Assembly: GCF_036387535.1 (NCBI RefSeq)
Contig: NZ_DASVTO010000018.1
Coordinates: forward strand, 1 to 64,000
Direction: 5' to 3'
Origin: Sphingomonas_R sp036387535
Lineage (GTDB): Bacteria; Pseudomonadota; Alphaproteobacteria; Sphingomonadales; Sphingomonadaceae
DNA length: 64,000 nt
Shown: positions 37,843 through 47,231 of the stretch, piece by piece
Numbering within the stretch: the stretch's first letter is position 1
Layout of the letters: each line of letters begins with the position of its first letter
Program-made: the position numbers and the translations under genes
Notes under the pieces: generated by a model
What the model saw: the letters and a program-made list of their open reading frames with translations, nothing else
Told to the model about the DNA's origin: nothing
The model's database searches: none

Positions 37843-38709
37843 TCAGAACAGGCGCTGTCCGACATAGATCAGGTCGTTGGGCTGAACCGGCGTATCGAAA
37901 TTCACCTTCTTGGCCTCGGTCGCGGTGCCGTCGGGCGCCTTGTGCGTCACCCGGATCCGCCCCTTCGACCCGCGCGGCGTGATCCCGCCGCCCAGCGCCA
38001 CCGCCTGTCCGACCGTCATGCCGGGTTCCAGCGGGTAGGCGCCCGGCCGACCGACTTCACCGGAAACATAGATGGTGGGCGCGGACTCGACGACCAGGAT
38101 CTCGCCCGGACGCGCGTCGCGGTCGCGCGCGCCGGACACCAGGTCGCTGATCCGGAACTGTTCGCTGGCTGCCGCATCGGATTGACCGCCCTTGACGGTC
38201 ACGATCCCGCTGCCGGTTCCGAACGCCGCACCGGCCCGTGCCAGCACCGCAGCCAACGACAGTCCGGGTCGATCGAGCGGAACTTCGCCCGGACGGCCGA
38301 CCGCGCCCATCACCATCACCACCTTGGATCGCACTTCGGCCACCAGGACGTTGACGGAGGGCGCCACCAGGATGCCGCGCTTCTTCAACCCGGACGCAAG
38401 CTTGTCGGCGATGCCATCGGCCGTCAGTCCGGCAACCGTGACATTGCCCAATGCGGGAAAGGTGATGGCGCCGTCGGTACCGACCCGCACCGAGGATTGC
38501 AGATCGGGGGAACGATAGACGCTGATCGTCAGCAGATCGCCGGCACCAATCTTGTAATCGGCCGACGCGCCCGAAATAATGGGGGCCGGTGCCGACATCG
38601 CAGCGCCGGTTCCCGTCGGGAACGCGGATTGCGCCAGTGCCACGCCGGCGCAGGCGATCGCTGCCATGACGCCGCCCAAATAGACTATCGACCCAGCACG
38701 CTTCACCAT
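37843..38709 (-). CDS. Polysaccharide export protein (Wza/EpsE-like, SLBB domains)
   Basis: About 288 residues. A signal peptide (AAIACAGVALAQ) is followed by the Poly_export motif YKIGAGDLLTISVYRSPDLQ and SLBB-type repeats with VMGAVGRPGEVPL and YVSGEVGRPGAYPLEPGMTV. It ends in PNDLIYVGQRLF. It probably forms the periplasmic and outer-membrane exit of the polymer. It lacks a clear lipobox, so the Wza lipid anchor may be missing. ATG 38709 has GGAG five bases upstream. ATG 38742 overlaps the previous stop as TAATG and could also be used. Confidence 0.85.
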   Translation of the reverse strand: MVKRAGSIVYLGGVMAAIACAGVALAQSAFPTGTGAAMSAPAPIISGASADYKIGAGDLLTISVYRSPDLQSSVRVGTDGAITFPALGNVTVAGLTADGIADKLASGLKKRGILVAPSVNVLVAEVRSKVVMVMGAVGRPGEVPLDRPGLSLAAVLARAGAAFGTGSGIVTVKGGQSDAAASEQFRISDLVSGARDRDARPGEILVVESAPTIYVSGEVGRPGAYPLEPGMTVGQAVALGGGITPRGSKGRIRVTHKAPDGTATEAKKVNFDTPVQPNDLIYVGQRLF

Positions 38710-38741
38710 GTCATCTCCAGATCGGTTCGAGTCGCGCTGCA

Positions 38742-39980
38742 TTAGAACACCGTTGCTTTACGATTGCCGAACGCAACCGACGCGGTGGCCGCAATCGTCA
38801 TCGCCTTGTAGCCGCCAAGCGCGATGTTGGACCGTCGCTGATCATATGCGGCCCGCGCGCCCAGCAGCAGCCGTCCGAGCAGCCGATATTCCGCTCCGCC
38901 GGCCAGGCGGAACAGCCGTTCCCTGCGATCGGTGAGCTGGGGCAGCTGGGACAAGGGGTCGTACCGAAAGATCCGCCAGCCGATATCGAGCCGGCCGTTC
39001 AAAGTCAGCTGATCCATGACCTGCGCGACGACCGTTGCGGCGGCATAATCGGATCGGACCGAATCGATGAAGATGTAGCTCTGTGCCTCCAGCCGGCGCC
39101 CCGCCGTCAGCGAAACCCTGAACGAATCCCGCGGCATGTAGCGCAGGATCACCTCGCCCGAGGGTCCGGTATAATCATTGTTCAGGACGGAGCGGTCATT
39201 GCGCCGGATGATCCCGACATTCGCCTCGATACTGGTCAGCACACTGGGTGCGTAGCGAAGCTTCACGCCCACCCCGGTATCGACCAGGTTGATCCGCGAC
39301 AGGACGCTCTGCGTCTCGGACACCGGGATCGTACGGTCGCTTAGTCCATCCGTATAGCGCTGCGACACCGTCACCGCGATGCTGTTGCCGATCGGCGAAA
39401 ACCAGCCAACGCCGACACCCGTACCATATTGCCGGAAGTCATTGACCTTCACGATGTCCGCGGAATTCTGGCTCTGCGTGAATTCCGGATTGGCCACCAG
39501 ACGGATGTCCGGCGTGATCGGCAGCGTGAACTCCCCCGTCACCCGCTGCAGATCCTGCACGTTGCGCAGCCGCGTCCGGATATCGGCGTAGGAACTGAGC
39601 GAACGCTGCGACAGCGCATCCAGCCGCAGCCCGACGATCCCGCCGGTTTCCCGGGTCACCGCCGCCTGGGCGGTATAATTGAAATTGTTCAGGGCCGAAT
39701 TGCGCCGATACCATTCCTGCCCGGCATCGAGTTGCAGCACCGTGTTGAAGTTGCCCGGATTCACCTCCGCGGTGACCGTGCCACCCAGGGAGAAGACATC
39801 GTCGGAACGGGAGCCGCTCTGCTGATCCGCGTTCGGGAGCGCCTTGGATTGCCGGAATAGATTGCTTTCATGCCGATATCCGCTGTTCACGCGCAGATCG
39901 ACCTCCGCCTGCGCGGAACCAGCAGCCAGAGCCGCAACCGATATCGCAACGACCGCGACGGCGCCTGATCTTGTCTTCAC
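38742..39980 (-). CDS. Outer-membrane beta-barrel protein of the exopolysaccharide system (EpsL-like)
   Basis: About 412 residues. The signal peptide VKTRSGAVAVVAISVAALAA ends near SAQA. The mature protein is made of alternating strands with YRHESNLF and repeated aromatic-ended segments, and it ends in ASVAFGNRKATVF, the usual outer-membrane C-terminal Phe. The start is GTG 39980, chosen because AGGGGA lies seven bases upstream; longer frames have no signal peptide. The gene begins 52 bases after the GT4 stop and precedes the Wza-like gene, so a role in polymer exit is likely but unproven. Confidence 0.78.
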   Translation of the reverse strand: MKTRSGAVAVVAISVAALAAGSAQAEVDLRVNSGYRHESNLFRQSKALPNADQQSGSRSDDVFSLGGTVTAEVNPGNFNTVLQLDAGQEWYRRNSALNNFNYTAQAAVTRETGGIVGLRLDALSQRSLSSYADIRTRLRNVQDLQRVTGEFTLPITPDIRLVANPEFTQSQNSADIVKVNDFRQYGTGVGVGWFSPIGNSIAVTVSQRYTDGLSDRTIPVSETQSVLSRINLVDTGVGVKLRYAPSVLTSIEANVGIIRRNDRSVLNNDYTGPSGEVILRYMPRDSFRVSLTAGRRLEAQSYIFIDSVRSDYAAATVVAQVMDQLTLNGRLDIGWRIFRYDPLSQLPQLTDRRERLFRLAGGAEYRLLGRLLLGARAAYDQRRSNIALGGYKAMTIAATASVAFGNRKATVF

Positions 39981-40032
39981 GCTATTCCCCTTGAACCTCG
40001 TGGCTAGACGGGCGCTCGGCATCTGCCAACCC

Positions 40033-41196
40033 CTATCGAACATCATGGGCAATTCCCTGTCGGCAATGGGATGCGACGAGTTGCTGATAGAGATCCGCGG
40101 TCTGCCGACCGATGGTGCTCCACTCCGGGGCCCAGTCCATGCCGGTTGCACAGGGTGCCCGCCCGATGCCGTCGGCGAGCGCGGCGGCCAGCGCCGCCGC
40201 ATCGCCCGGCTCCACCAGGGCACCGCTGCCTTCGGCCGAACCGATCGCATCGACAAAGGCGCCCAACCGGCTCGCGATCATCCATTTGCGGAAGCCGGCG
40301 ACCAGGAACAGGACGCCGCTCGCCTCGATCGCGCGATAGGGAAAGACGAACGCATCGGCACTGCCCAGCAGATCGCTCATCGCGCGATCGTCCAGTCGCC
40401 CCAGCCGGAATGTCAGCGTCGGCGCATGCAGCCCGAGGGCCTCCGCGCGCGCCAGGATCGGCGCCATGTTCATCAACGGATCACCCGCGACGACGACGTT
40501 CAGCCGCGCCCGCGTCTCGGCCGGCAACAGGCCCAGCGCCTCCACCAGTACGTCGACGCCCTTATAGGCCTGCAACCGTCCGAACAGCACCACGCGCCAC
40601 CGATCCGCCGGCTTGTCGGGATCCGGGCGCGGCGCAAGCCGGAGCGCGATCGGGCCATGTGCCACGACGGCAATCCGCGCCGCGTCGACACCACGCGCGA
40701 TCAGGGCGTCGCGCGCGCCCTGGGTATGGACGATCAGGCGCTGTGCGGCCGTGAACAACATGTCATATCCTTGCACCTGCGCCTGGCTGACATCCGCACC
40801 ATTCAGCGGGGTCGTGTCATGAACCGTGAACACGACCGGGCGACCACGCGCAATCCGGCGGATCGCCGCAACGTCCAGTCTGGGCAAAGCCGCCCACTGA
40901 AAATGCACCACGTCATAGGCTTCGCGCGCGATCAGCCGCTCCATGCGCCGCAGATCGATCGCATGTTCGACACCCTTGACCAGCTTCCATGCCTTGCCAC
41001 TGCGCCGCCGGCGCCCGTCCGTCAGCCGGTAGAAATGCATCGCGACCTCGGCCTCCGGGATATCACCCTCCTCCCCCGGCCGCAGGTCACGGACCGCCCA
41101 GCGGGGTGCGACGCCATTCGCCGCCAGCCCTGCCGACAACGCCGCATCGTAGGGCGCGGTGTAAAGCGACGGATCGACCAGCAGAACCCGGATCAT
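40033..41196 (-). CDS. Glycosyltransferase family 4
   Basis: About 387 residues with a GT-B fold. The N-terminal half has RVLLVDPSLYTAPYDAALSA and DVVHFQWAALPRLDV. The C-terminal half has VVLFGRLQAYKGVDVLVEAL and the donor-binding FPYRAIEASGVLFLVAGFRK, where the usual E-x7-E is loosely kept. Its ATG overlaps the acyltransferase stop by ATGA. It adds a sugar in the cytoplasm to the lipid-linked repeat; the nucleotide-sugar donor is not deducible. Confidence 0.82.
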   Translation of the reverse strand: MIRVLLVDPSLYTAPYDAALSAGLAANGVAPRWAVRDLRPGEEGDIPEAEVAMHFYRLTDGRRRRSGKAWKLVKGVEHAIDLRRMERLIAREAYDVVHFQWAALPRLDVAAIRRIARGRPVVFTVHDTTPLNGADVSQAQVQGYDMLFTAAQRLIVHTQGARDALIARGVDAARIAVVAHGPIALRLAPRPDPDKPADRWRVVLFGRLQAYKGVDVLVEALGLLPAETRARLNVVVAGDPLMNMAPILARAEALGLHAPTLTFRLGRLDDRAMSDLLGSADAFVFPYRAIEASGVLFLVAGFRKWMIASRLGAFVDAIGSAEGSGALVEPGDAAALAAALADGIGRAPCATGMDWAPEWSTIGRQTADLYQQLVASHCRQGIAHDVR

Positions 41197-42248
41197 GCCG
41201 CCGCACTCCTGGGTGTCCGCAACCACATCGCCAGCCGGCGTCGCACCGGCCGATCGTAGAACAGGTCGGCCGCCCACGCGATCCCGATCATCAGGATGAC
41301 CAGCGCCATCCCACTCCATGGAGCGATCGGCTCAAGCCGTCCGATCACCTGTTTCGCCATCGTGTTGGCCACCGGCATCAACGGGCTGTGGAGGGCATAG
41401 ATCGCAAAGGAAATTGCGCCCAGCATTTCGGCAACGCCGCCACGGTGCGGCTCCACGATCGTCCCGGCGTAGATGAAGGCGGGAAACAGGATCATGATGC
41501 AGACCAGATCATAATAGGGCCCCGCCATCAGGCTCGGCAGAAAGGTCAGCACCAGCGCGGCCGGCAGCAACCAAGCCCAGCTGGTTCGCATCACCGGCGG
41601 TCGCGGCAACCGCTGTAACGCCACACCAAGAAAGAAGGAAAACAGGGTTCGTGCGATGCCGAGTGCGGCCGTGGACCATTCCGCCCCGACATCGGCGGTG
41701 CCGTGCGCACCGGTCTGCACGGCCAGGACGATCCCCGACACCAGGATGATCGCGATCAGCACGCCGCGCGTCAGCCATCGCCATATCACCACCAGCAGCA
41801 AATTGACCGCCAGTTCGAAGAACAGCGACCAGCCCACGATGTTGAACGGCTGCAGCCAGTCGCGCGGCCCGATGACGAACGGCGCCGGCAACATCACCAG
41901 CGCGGCCGCAATCGACGACCCGATCTCCAGCGCGGAATGCCCGTCCCGTTGGCCCATCCGGGTCGCGGCCAGATAGAATACGATCCCGATCAGCGTGCCC
42001 GCCAGATAGAGCGGGTAGAGCCGGACCAGCCGCAGCAGCGCGAACCGGCCGAAACCGATCCCGGCGTCCAGCCGCGCACCATAGGCATGCGCGATGACCA
42101 GCCCGCTCAACCCGAAGAACAGGTCGACCGCAAGATAGCCGTGCGGCACGGCGATCGGTGCCAGGAAAGCGGACATGTGCATGCAGACAACGGCTACCGC
42201 GGCGACCCCGCGCATGCTGTCCAGCGTATGAAAATGCCGCGTCGTCAT
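41193..42248 (-). CDS. Acyltransferase 3 family protein
   Basis: About 351 residues with roughly ten helices. TLDSMRGVAAVAVVCMHM contains the conserved R and H, YLAVDLFFGLSGLVIAHAYG is the second signature and ISFAIYALHSPLMPV the third. ATG 42248 is set by ATGA overlap with the SGNH-fusion stop, and the stop overlaps the GT4 gene. It is the fourth acyltransferase in the operon counted from the flippase end. The acyl group and target sugar are unknown. Confidence 0.83.
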   Translation of the reverse strand: MTTRHFHTLDSMRGVAAVAVVCMHMSAFLAPIAVPHGYLAVDLFFGLSGLVIAHAYGARLDAGIGFGRFALLRLVRLYPLYLAGTLIGIVFYLAATRMGQRDGHSALEIGSSIAAALVMLPAPFVIGPRDWLQPFNIVGWSLFFELAVNLLLVVIWRWLTRGVLIAIILVSGIVLAVQTGAHGTADVGAEWSTAALGIARTLFSFFLGVALQRLPRPPVMRTSWAWLLPAALVLTFLPSLMAGPYYDLVCIMILFPAFIYAGTIVEPHRGGVAEMLGAISFAIYALHSPLMPVANTMAKQVIGRLEPIAPWSGMALVILMIGIAWAADLFYDRPVRRRLAMWLRTPRSAAA

Positions 42249-44149
42249 CGCGCACGGATCGTGGGCAGCAGCGCATCCGCCACCACTTCGGACCCCGCGC
42301 CCGTGAAATGCCCATAATCGAACTGCATCGGCACGCCCGGGCGTGCCCACGTTCGACAGCGCGACTGCGGACAGAGCAGCACGACGAGCGAGACATAGGG
42401 CGTACCGGTGCGCACCGCGACGGCCTGCATCGCGCGGTCCGTGGCCTGGACATTGGCCGTCAGGGCCCGTTGGGGCAGGTCGGGGTCGCCGCGCCGATCG
42501 GCGAACACCAGCAGCCGGGGCAAGGCAGTTGCATATTGCGGCGCCGGTCCGATCAGGATCGGCCGCGCGCGCCGGATGGCGGGGTTGGTCAGCGTGGCCT
42601 CGATCGCGGGCAGGTCACCCATGCTCCACCGCCCCGCCAGCAACAACCGGTCGACGCGGTGGGCGGGAAGCCATGATGTCAGCAAATCGCGGAAGAAACG
42701 TTGGCAAGCACCCTCTTGAGCCGACGGATACACCAGCGGCCGCCATCCGGTCCGTGTGGCCTGGAGGACGTCAAACCGATCGCGATGCGTGGCGAAACCG
42801 GGCCACAGATGTGCTGCATGGCTGTCTCCCGCGATCAGGATCACGGGCCTGGAACCCGTGGCGGGCACAAGGCAGCGCGCCGCATCATACCGATCGGTAT
42901 CTCCGACCTGGAAACAGCGGCCCCCTCGATAAAGTCGGTCTCCGTCCAACTCCGCATAGCCGGCGATCGCGCGCTGCGCGGGCGTGAACCGGGCCGGCAG
43001 GCCGCCCGACAGGGACAGCGCGGCCGCAACGACGACCGAGAGCAGCATGACACCCAGCGCGACACCAAGAATGACCGGTGTTCGCCAGCCGGACACGCCC
43101 ACCCGAAACGGGCGCTCGACGAAATGCCATGACAGGACGGCCAGGATCAGCCCGGCCAGCACCTCACCGGCCATCACCAACGGTGTCCGCGGCAGGAACA
43201 GCGCCATTTCCGCGAACACGATGACGGGCCAGTGCCACAGATAGAGAGAAAACGAGATTCGCCCGACAAAGACGACAGGCGGTAGCGCCAGCAGCCGCGC
43301 CACGACGGTCCGCGCAGCGCCGGTCGCGATCATCAGCGCCGCGCCCAGGCATGGCAGCAACGCCGCGATCCCGGGGAAGGGCGTCGCCTCCGTGTAGCGC
43401 CTGATGGCATATAGAACCATCAGCAACCCCATCGCCGCCAATGCTTCGTTGAGCCACTGAAAACGGCTGGGCCGGAGCCCCAGCGCGATCATGGCTCCGA
43501 TGCTCAATTCCCAGGCCCGCGCGGGCAGCATGTAAAAGGCAGATGCCGGATCGACCCGGACCAGATAGATGGCCACGGCCAGCGAGACTACCGACACCGC
43601 CAGCACCAGCGCCTTCTGCCGCGCGATCTGCGTCCCGATGGCGGCCAGCATCAGCGGCCAGAGAATGTAGAATTGCTCCTCCACCGCCAGCGACCAGGTG
43701 TGCAGCAGCGGTTTCAAGCGGGCGGCGGGCGCGAAATAGCCGGTTTCCGAATAGAACAGGATGTTGGACCCGAAGAGCGTCGTCGCGCCCAATGATCGGG
43801 CATAGCGGATCAATTCCGCCGGCAGCATCACAACCGCCGCGATGATCGTGACGACCGTCAACATGACGAACAGCGCCGGGAAGATTCGCAGCACACGCCG
43901 CCGGTAGAATTCCGACAACGAGTGACGACCCACCGCGAGGTCGCGGACCAGGATGCCGGTGATCAGATAGCCCGAGATGACGAAGAAGATGTCGACACCG
44001 ACATAGCCGCCCCAGAACCCCGGAATACCGACATGATTGAGCACCACCGGCAGCACGGCCAGCGTCCGCAGGCCGTCGATGTCCGCACGATAGGCCATGT
44101 GCGTTGCCGCATGAATGGCGCGGCGTTCCGCTGGGACAACTTCGCTCAT
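42245..44149 (-). CDS. Acyltransferase 3-SGNH fusion (OafA-like)
   Basis: 634 residues. The membrane acyltransferase domain has YRADIDGLRTLAVLPVVLNH, YVGVDIFFVISGYLITGILV, HTWSLAVEEQFYILWPLMLA and SFSLYLWHWP (about 1-370). The C-terminal SGNH domain has LIAGDSHAAHLWPG with the Ser nucleophile and DYGHFTGAGSE with Asp and His. It is probably the first gene of the long operon, and the 131-base gap upstream is the likely promoter site. It shares layout with the fusion at 30260 but has its own SGNH sequence. Confidence 0.87.
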   Translation of the reverse strand: MSEVVPAERRAIHAATHMAYRADIDGLRTLAVLPVVLNHVGIPGFWGGYVGVDIFFVISGYLITGILVRDLAVGRHSLSEFYRRRVLRIFPALFVMLTVVTIIAAVVMLPAELIRYARSLGATTLFGSNILFYSETGYFAPAARLKPLLHTWSLAVEEQFYILWPLMLAAIGTQIARQKALVLAVSVVSLAVAIYLVRVDPASAFYMLPARAWELSIGAMIALGLRPSRFQWLNEALAAMGLLMVLYAIRRYTEATPFPGIAALLPCLGAALMIATGAARTVVARLLALPPVVFVGRISFSLYLWHWPVIVFAEMALFLPRTPLVMAGEVLAGLILAVLSWHFVERPFRVGVSGWRTPVILGVALGVMLLSVVVAAALSLSGGLPARFTPAQRAIAGYAELDGDRLYRGGRCFQVGDTDRYDAARCLVPATGSRPVILIAGDSHAAHLWPGFATHRDRFDVLQATRTGWRPLVYPSAQEGACQRFFRDLLTSWLPAHRVDRLLLAGRWSMGDLPAIEATLTNPAIRRARPILIGPAPQYATALPRLLVFADRRGDPDLPQRALTANVQATDRAMQAVAVRTGTPYVSLVVLLCPQSRCRTWARPGVPMQFDYGHFTGAGSEVVADALLPTIRAR

Positions 44150-44280
44150 GCAAATCTCACTCGAAACGCGATTTGCCTGATCATCGTGAACCCCCCGGCC
44201 GCATGTACGGGCCGGCGGTTAACACAGGATGGATAATCAAGGCCAGCGGCCCCGCGCTTCCGCAACGGAACCGCCGATCC

Positions 44281-46050
44281 TCAGACCAGCTTCACCTTCT
44301 CCGCCACTCCCGCGGCGCGCATCAGTTCGTGCCCGTGCCCGCCGGGATGCAGTCCGTCGGCGGTCACATAGGCGCGCACCGGTGTGCCCGCGGCATGCGC
44401 CTTGGCGATGGTCGGCGCCTGCGCCTGCGGGGGCTGGATCTGGTTGCGGAGCAGCGTGACGGTATAGGGGCCGCTTCCGCTGACCGCCGCGGCGATATAG
44501 CCGCCATCCTGATCCGCACGGCCAAGCCCGAACACCAGCATCGCCCCCAGCGGCGGAGCGGCGTCCAGCGTCACCTGCGTCGGCCCGGCGCTGCCGTTCG
44601 GGCGCCAGCCATCGGTCGGCACCTCCGCCGTCAGCACGGCCTGGAACGGCAGCACGCGCCACCGATCCGGGCTGTTGCCGCCAACTGCGGGTGCCACGTC
44701 GATCGGCGCCGCGAATCCCGCCGGCTGTGACCGGATCCACGCATTATACCGTGACCAGTCGCTGGGGGCCGGGCCGAAGCGTGTGCTGAAAAACGCCTGC
44801 CCCGCCTCGTCCGACCAGAAGTTGGTCGTCTTGTCGGTATCGGGCGTGATCGTCAGCGGGTGGACCGGCGCATCGGCGCGCAACCCGGCCAACGCAGCGC
44901 GCAGCCCGCCATAGCGCATCTGCACCGTCGTCAGATCGGCATCCTGCAACAGATCGTTCAGCCCCAACGACAGCAGCACATGCGTCCACGGCACGTTCGG
45001 CAACAGCGCGGCGATCCGCGACAGCAGCGGCACGATGGCGCCCGTAACCTGATCGATGCGCAGGCCGCTGACCGCATAATTGGCATGGGCCAATCGTCGC
45101 GCCGGATCGTCCAGCATCTTGCTCGCAAAGCCGCGATTGCCGCGCGCATCGGCCATGACAAAGGGTTCGACCTGCCCAGCCGGCACGCTGTCACCCAGCA
45201 CCAGCACGACCGGCGACCCATCCCAGCCCTTGCCCACCATCGCGATCGGGGACCAGTGCGCCCCCGCCGAAAACCCCTGCCCCACCGCGCCGCTGTCGAC
45301 CAGGCTGGCGCGGCTGGTCGATCCGGTTGCGATGCCGTCGCCATTCTGCAGCAGATAGTCGGTCTGCCCGACATAGGATTGCCCGACCTGGACATTGCCG
45401 GCGGAGAGATAGGCGAACACGCTGTTCGCGGCGAGCGGGGTCGCCAGGGGATCCGACAGGACCAGCCCGTCGTCGGGGATCACGCAACCCTGCACACCGC
45501 CATAGCTCAGCGGCAGTGTGGTCGATCCGACCCGCACGCCGTCGCGTTCGATCGTTACCGGATTGCCCGCGCCCTGCGCGGCGCCGCCCCGGATCGATCC
45601 GTTCCAGAACAGGAAGCGCGCCTCGCGCACCTCCCAATTGGGTGTGGCGAAACTGCGCCGCGTAGCGAAGAAGCGATTGCCCGCCACCGCGGCCGCGGTC
45701 CGCCCGACGTTCAGCCCGAACCGCGTCGCGGCGAACGTCACCGCCTGCGGCGCGCCGACGAAGGACAGCGTCTCGGCCGCCTCGCGCGTGCCGTCGGCGC
45801 TGATCGCGCGGATCTTCACGGCATAGCGCGTACCGTCGACCGGTGCTTCGCCGCCGCGCACGATGCAATTGCCTGCCAGGCCCAACGATGCGGGCACGGT
45901 GCCCACTGCCTCATAGCGCGTCGCGCCCTCGAACGGATTGGACAGCGTCGCGATCACGCTGCCAGCCGCCGCCGGTCCGAATCGCGTCTGATCGGCCGTC
46001 AGCCGGACGCCGCCGGCCCCGATGGCATTGCCGATGTCCCGGATCGCCAT
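44281..46050 (-). CDS. Large SGNH/GDSL hydrolase
   Basis: 589 residues. The N-terminal part (about 1-290) is beta-rich with a cadherin- or Ig-like segment (RYAVKIRAISADGTREAAET). The SGNH domain follows: block I VLVLGDSVPAGQ, block III SLGLNDLL and block V DGLHPGGHGHELM. It is probably an esterase or deacetylase for a glycan. No signal peptide is visible, although the preceding gene has one. The start ATG directly follows the upstream TAG stop (TAGATG), so the two are coupled. Confidence 0.75.
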   Translation of the reverse strand: MAIRDIGNAIGAGGVRLTADQTRFGPAAAGSVIATLSNPFEGATRYEAVGTVPASLGLAGNCIVRGGEAPVDGTRYAVKIRAISADGTREAAETLSFVGAPQAVTFAATRFGLNVGRTAAAVAGNRFFATRRSFATPNWEVREARFLFWNGSIRGGAAQGAGNPVTIERDGVRVGSTTLPLSYGGVQGCVIPDDGLVLSDPLATPLAANSVFAYLSAGNVQVGQSYVGQTDYLLQNGDGIATGSTSRASLVDSGAVGQGFSAGAHWSPIAMVGKGWDGSPVVLVLGDSVPAGQVEPFVMADARGNRGFASKMLDDPARRLAHANYAVSGLRIDQVTGAIVPLLSRIAALLPNVPWTHVLLSLGLNDLLQDADLTTVQMRYGGLRAALAGLRADAPVHPLTITPDTDKTTNFWSDEAGQAFFSTRFGPAPSDWSRYNAWIRSQPAGFAAPIDVAPAVGGNSPDRWRVLPFQAVLTAEVPTDGWRPNGSAGPTQVTLDAAPPLGAMLVFGLGRADQDGGYIAAAVSGSGPYTVTLLRNQIQPPQAQAPTIAKAHAAGTPVRAYVTADGLHPGGHGHELMRAAGVAEKVKLV

Positions 46051-46521
46051 CTACCACTCCCGCGCGGAAAAGGTCTGGCCCGCGGCCGTGCCCAGAATCG
46101 ACAGCGCGGTCGCCGGTACGCCGCTTGCCGGACATTCGTACAATTGCCCCGGTCCGATCCGGAGCGCCGGCGATCCCGCAACCGCGGTGCCGGTGCCGTT
46201 CAACCACAGATCGCCGGTCGACAGATTCTGGACGAAGAACCCGCGTCGGGTCGCCGATGCCGGCGCCAGGACCTGTGCTACCCCGGCAACCGCGATCATG
46301 CCCGATCGATCGCTGTACATGACGGTGCGGCCCGCCGCGGCGACGGGCAGCGGATGCTCGTCGTCCACCGCGACCGCGGCCGCACCGCTCGCCCCGAACG
46401 ACAGCGCGCTGCGCGGCACGAACCCACCCGGCGCATCCACCAGCGGCGGTGCTGCCGCCGCCACCGCGGTCCATGCGACACCCGCCGCCGCCAACATCGC
46501 TGACCCCACCCGTCCGATCAT
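46051..46521 (-). CDS. Small exported protein of unknown function
   Basis: About 156 residues. The signal peptide (MIGRVGSAMLAAAGVAWTAV to AAAA) is clear. The mature part ends with RRGFFVQNLSTGDLWLNGTG and LRIGPGQLYECP, which reads like a small beta-sandwich domain found in phage and surface proteins. ATG 46521 has GGGGGAG six bases upstream; GTG 46524 is also possible. It is coupled to the SGNH hydrolase gene with no gap. Its function is unknown. Confidence 0.6.
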   Translation of the reverse strand: MIGRVGSAMLAAAGVAWTAVAAAAPPLVDAPGGFVPRSALSFGASGAAAVAVDDEHPLPVAAAGRTVMYSDRSGMIAVAGVAQVLAPASATRRGFFVQNLSTGDLWLNGTGTAVAGSPALRIGPGQLYECPASGVPATALSILGTAAGQTFSAREW

Positions 46522-46715
46522 CACCGTCTCCCCCGCAGAAGATCGGCCAGCTAACGGGTTACATTCGTGTAGGACAGAGTTTTTTGCCTATCTGGTTATG
46601 TGATGAGGCACCGTCATCGACAGGGTTCATCATGCCCGGGGGCAAACCTCCGGCTTTTAGTCCTTTCTTAACCGCACGCGCGCTACCGATCAGGTTCGAT
46701 CGCAAGGACCAGTCG

Positions 46716-47183
46716 ATGGCGGCCACTCATCACTACAGCCCGGTTCCCTCCACCGACCGCCGTGATGCGGACCGGCGCCCGGTCGATCGACCGAGCACGT
46801 TCCGCCCCGACTCGGCGGCGCCGGTCGATGTTGTGGTCCACGACCTGTCCGCGACCGGTTTTCGGGTCGCGATCGACAACCCGCCCTTGATCGGAACAGC
46901 GGTCAGCATCGGCTTGCCGGGCCTGGGTCGGCGCACCGGCACCGTCACGCGTCTTACGGCCGACGGTGCGGCATGCCAGTTCACGACCCCGCTCGACATC
47001 GCCAGCGTGACACAGGCGTTCGCGGTCGATCCTGTCGTGATCGGCCCGTTCATCGCGCTACCCACGCCCGATCTCGACCTTGATCACGAACCCCATGTGG
47101 ACAAATGGCACCCCGCTCTTCGGCTCACGCTGATCCTCGCGATCACCTCCGCCGCCTGGACGACGATCTTCCACCTGATCTGA
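46716..47183 (+). CDS. PilZ-domain protein with C-terminal membrane helix
   Basis: About 155 residues. DRRDADRR near residue 15 is an arginine-rich motif of the RxxxR type, and VVVHDLSATGFRVAIDN matches the PilZ [DN]xSxxG element, so c-di-GMP binding is plausible. A short helix at the end (LRLTLILAITSAAWTTIFHL) would attach it to the inner membrane. ATG 46716 has AAGGA eight bases upstream. It is transcribed away from the SGNH gene pair and toward epsD. It is a candidate c-di-GMP input to the polysaccharide machinery. Confidence 0.75.
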   Translation: MAATHHYSPVPSTDRRDADRRPVDRPSTFRPDSAAPVDVVVHDLSATGFRVAIDNPPLIGTAVSIGLPGLGRRTGTVTRLTADGAACQFTTPLDIASVTQAFAVDPVVIGPFIALPTPDLDLDHEPHVDKWHPALRLTLILAITSAAWTTIFHLI

Positions 47184-47196
47184 TCATCGACGGGGT

Positions 47197-47225
47197 GTCC
47201 CGATCGGCGTCGCGCCGACCGGGAC
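47197..47225. terminator. Hairpin between convergent PilZ and epsD-like genes
   Basis: A 13-base stem with a single A-C mismatch (GTCCCGATCGGCG and CGCCGACCGGGAC) and a TCG loop lies exactly between two stop codons. It has no U-run on either strand. Confidence 0.55.
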
Positions 47226-47231
47226 GTCACT

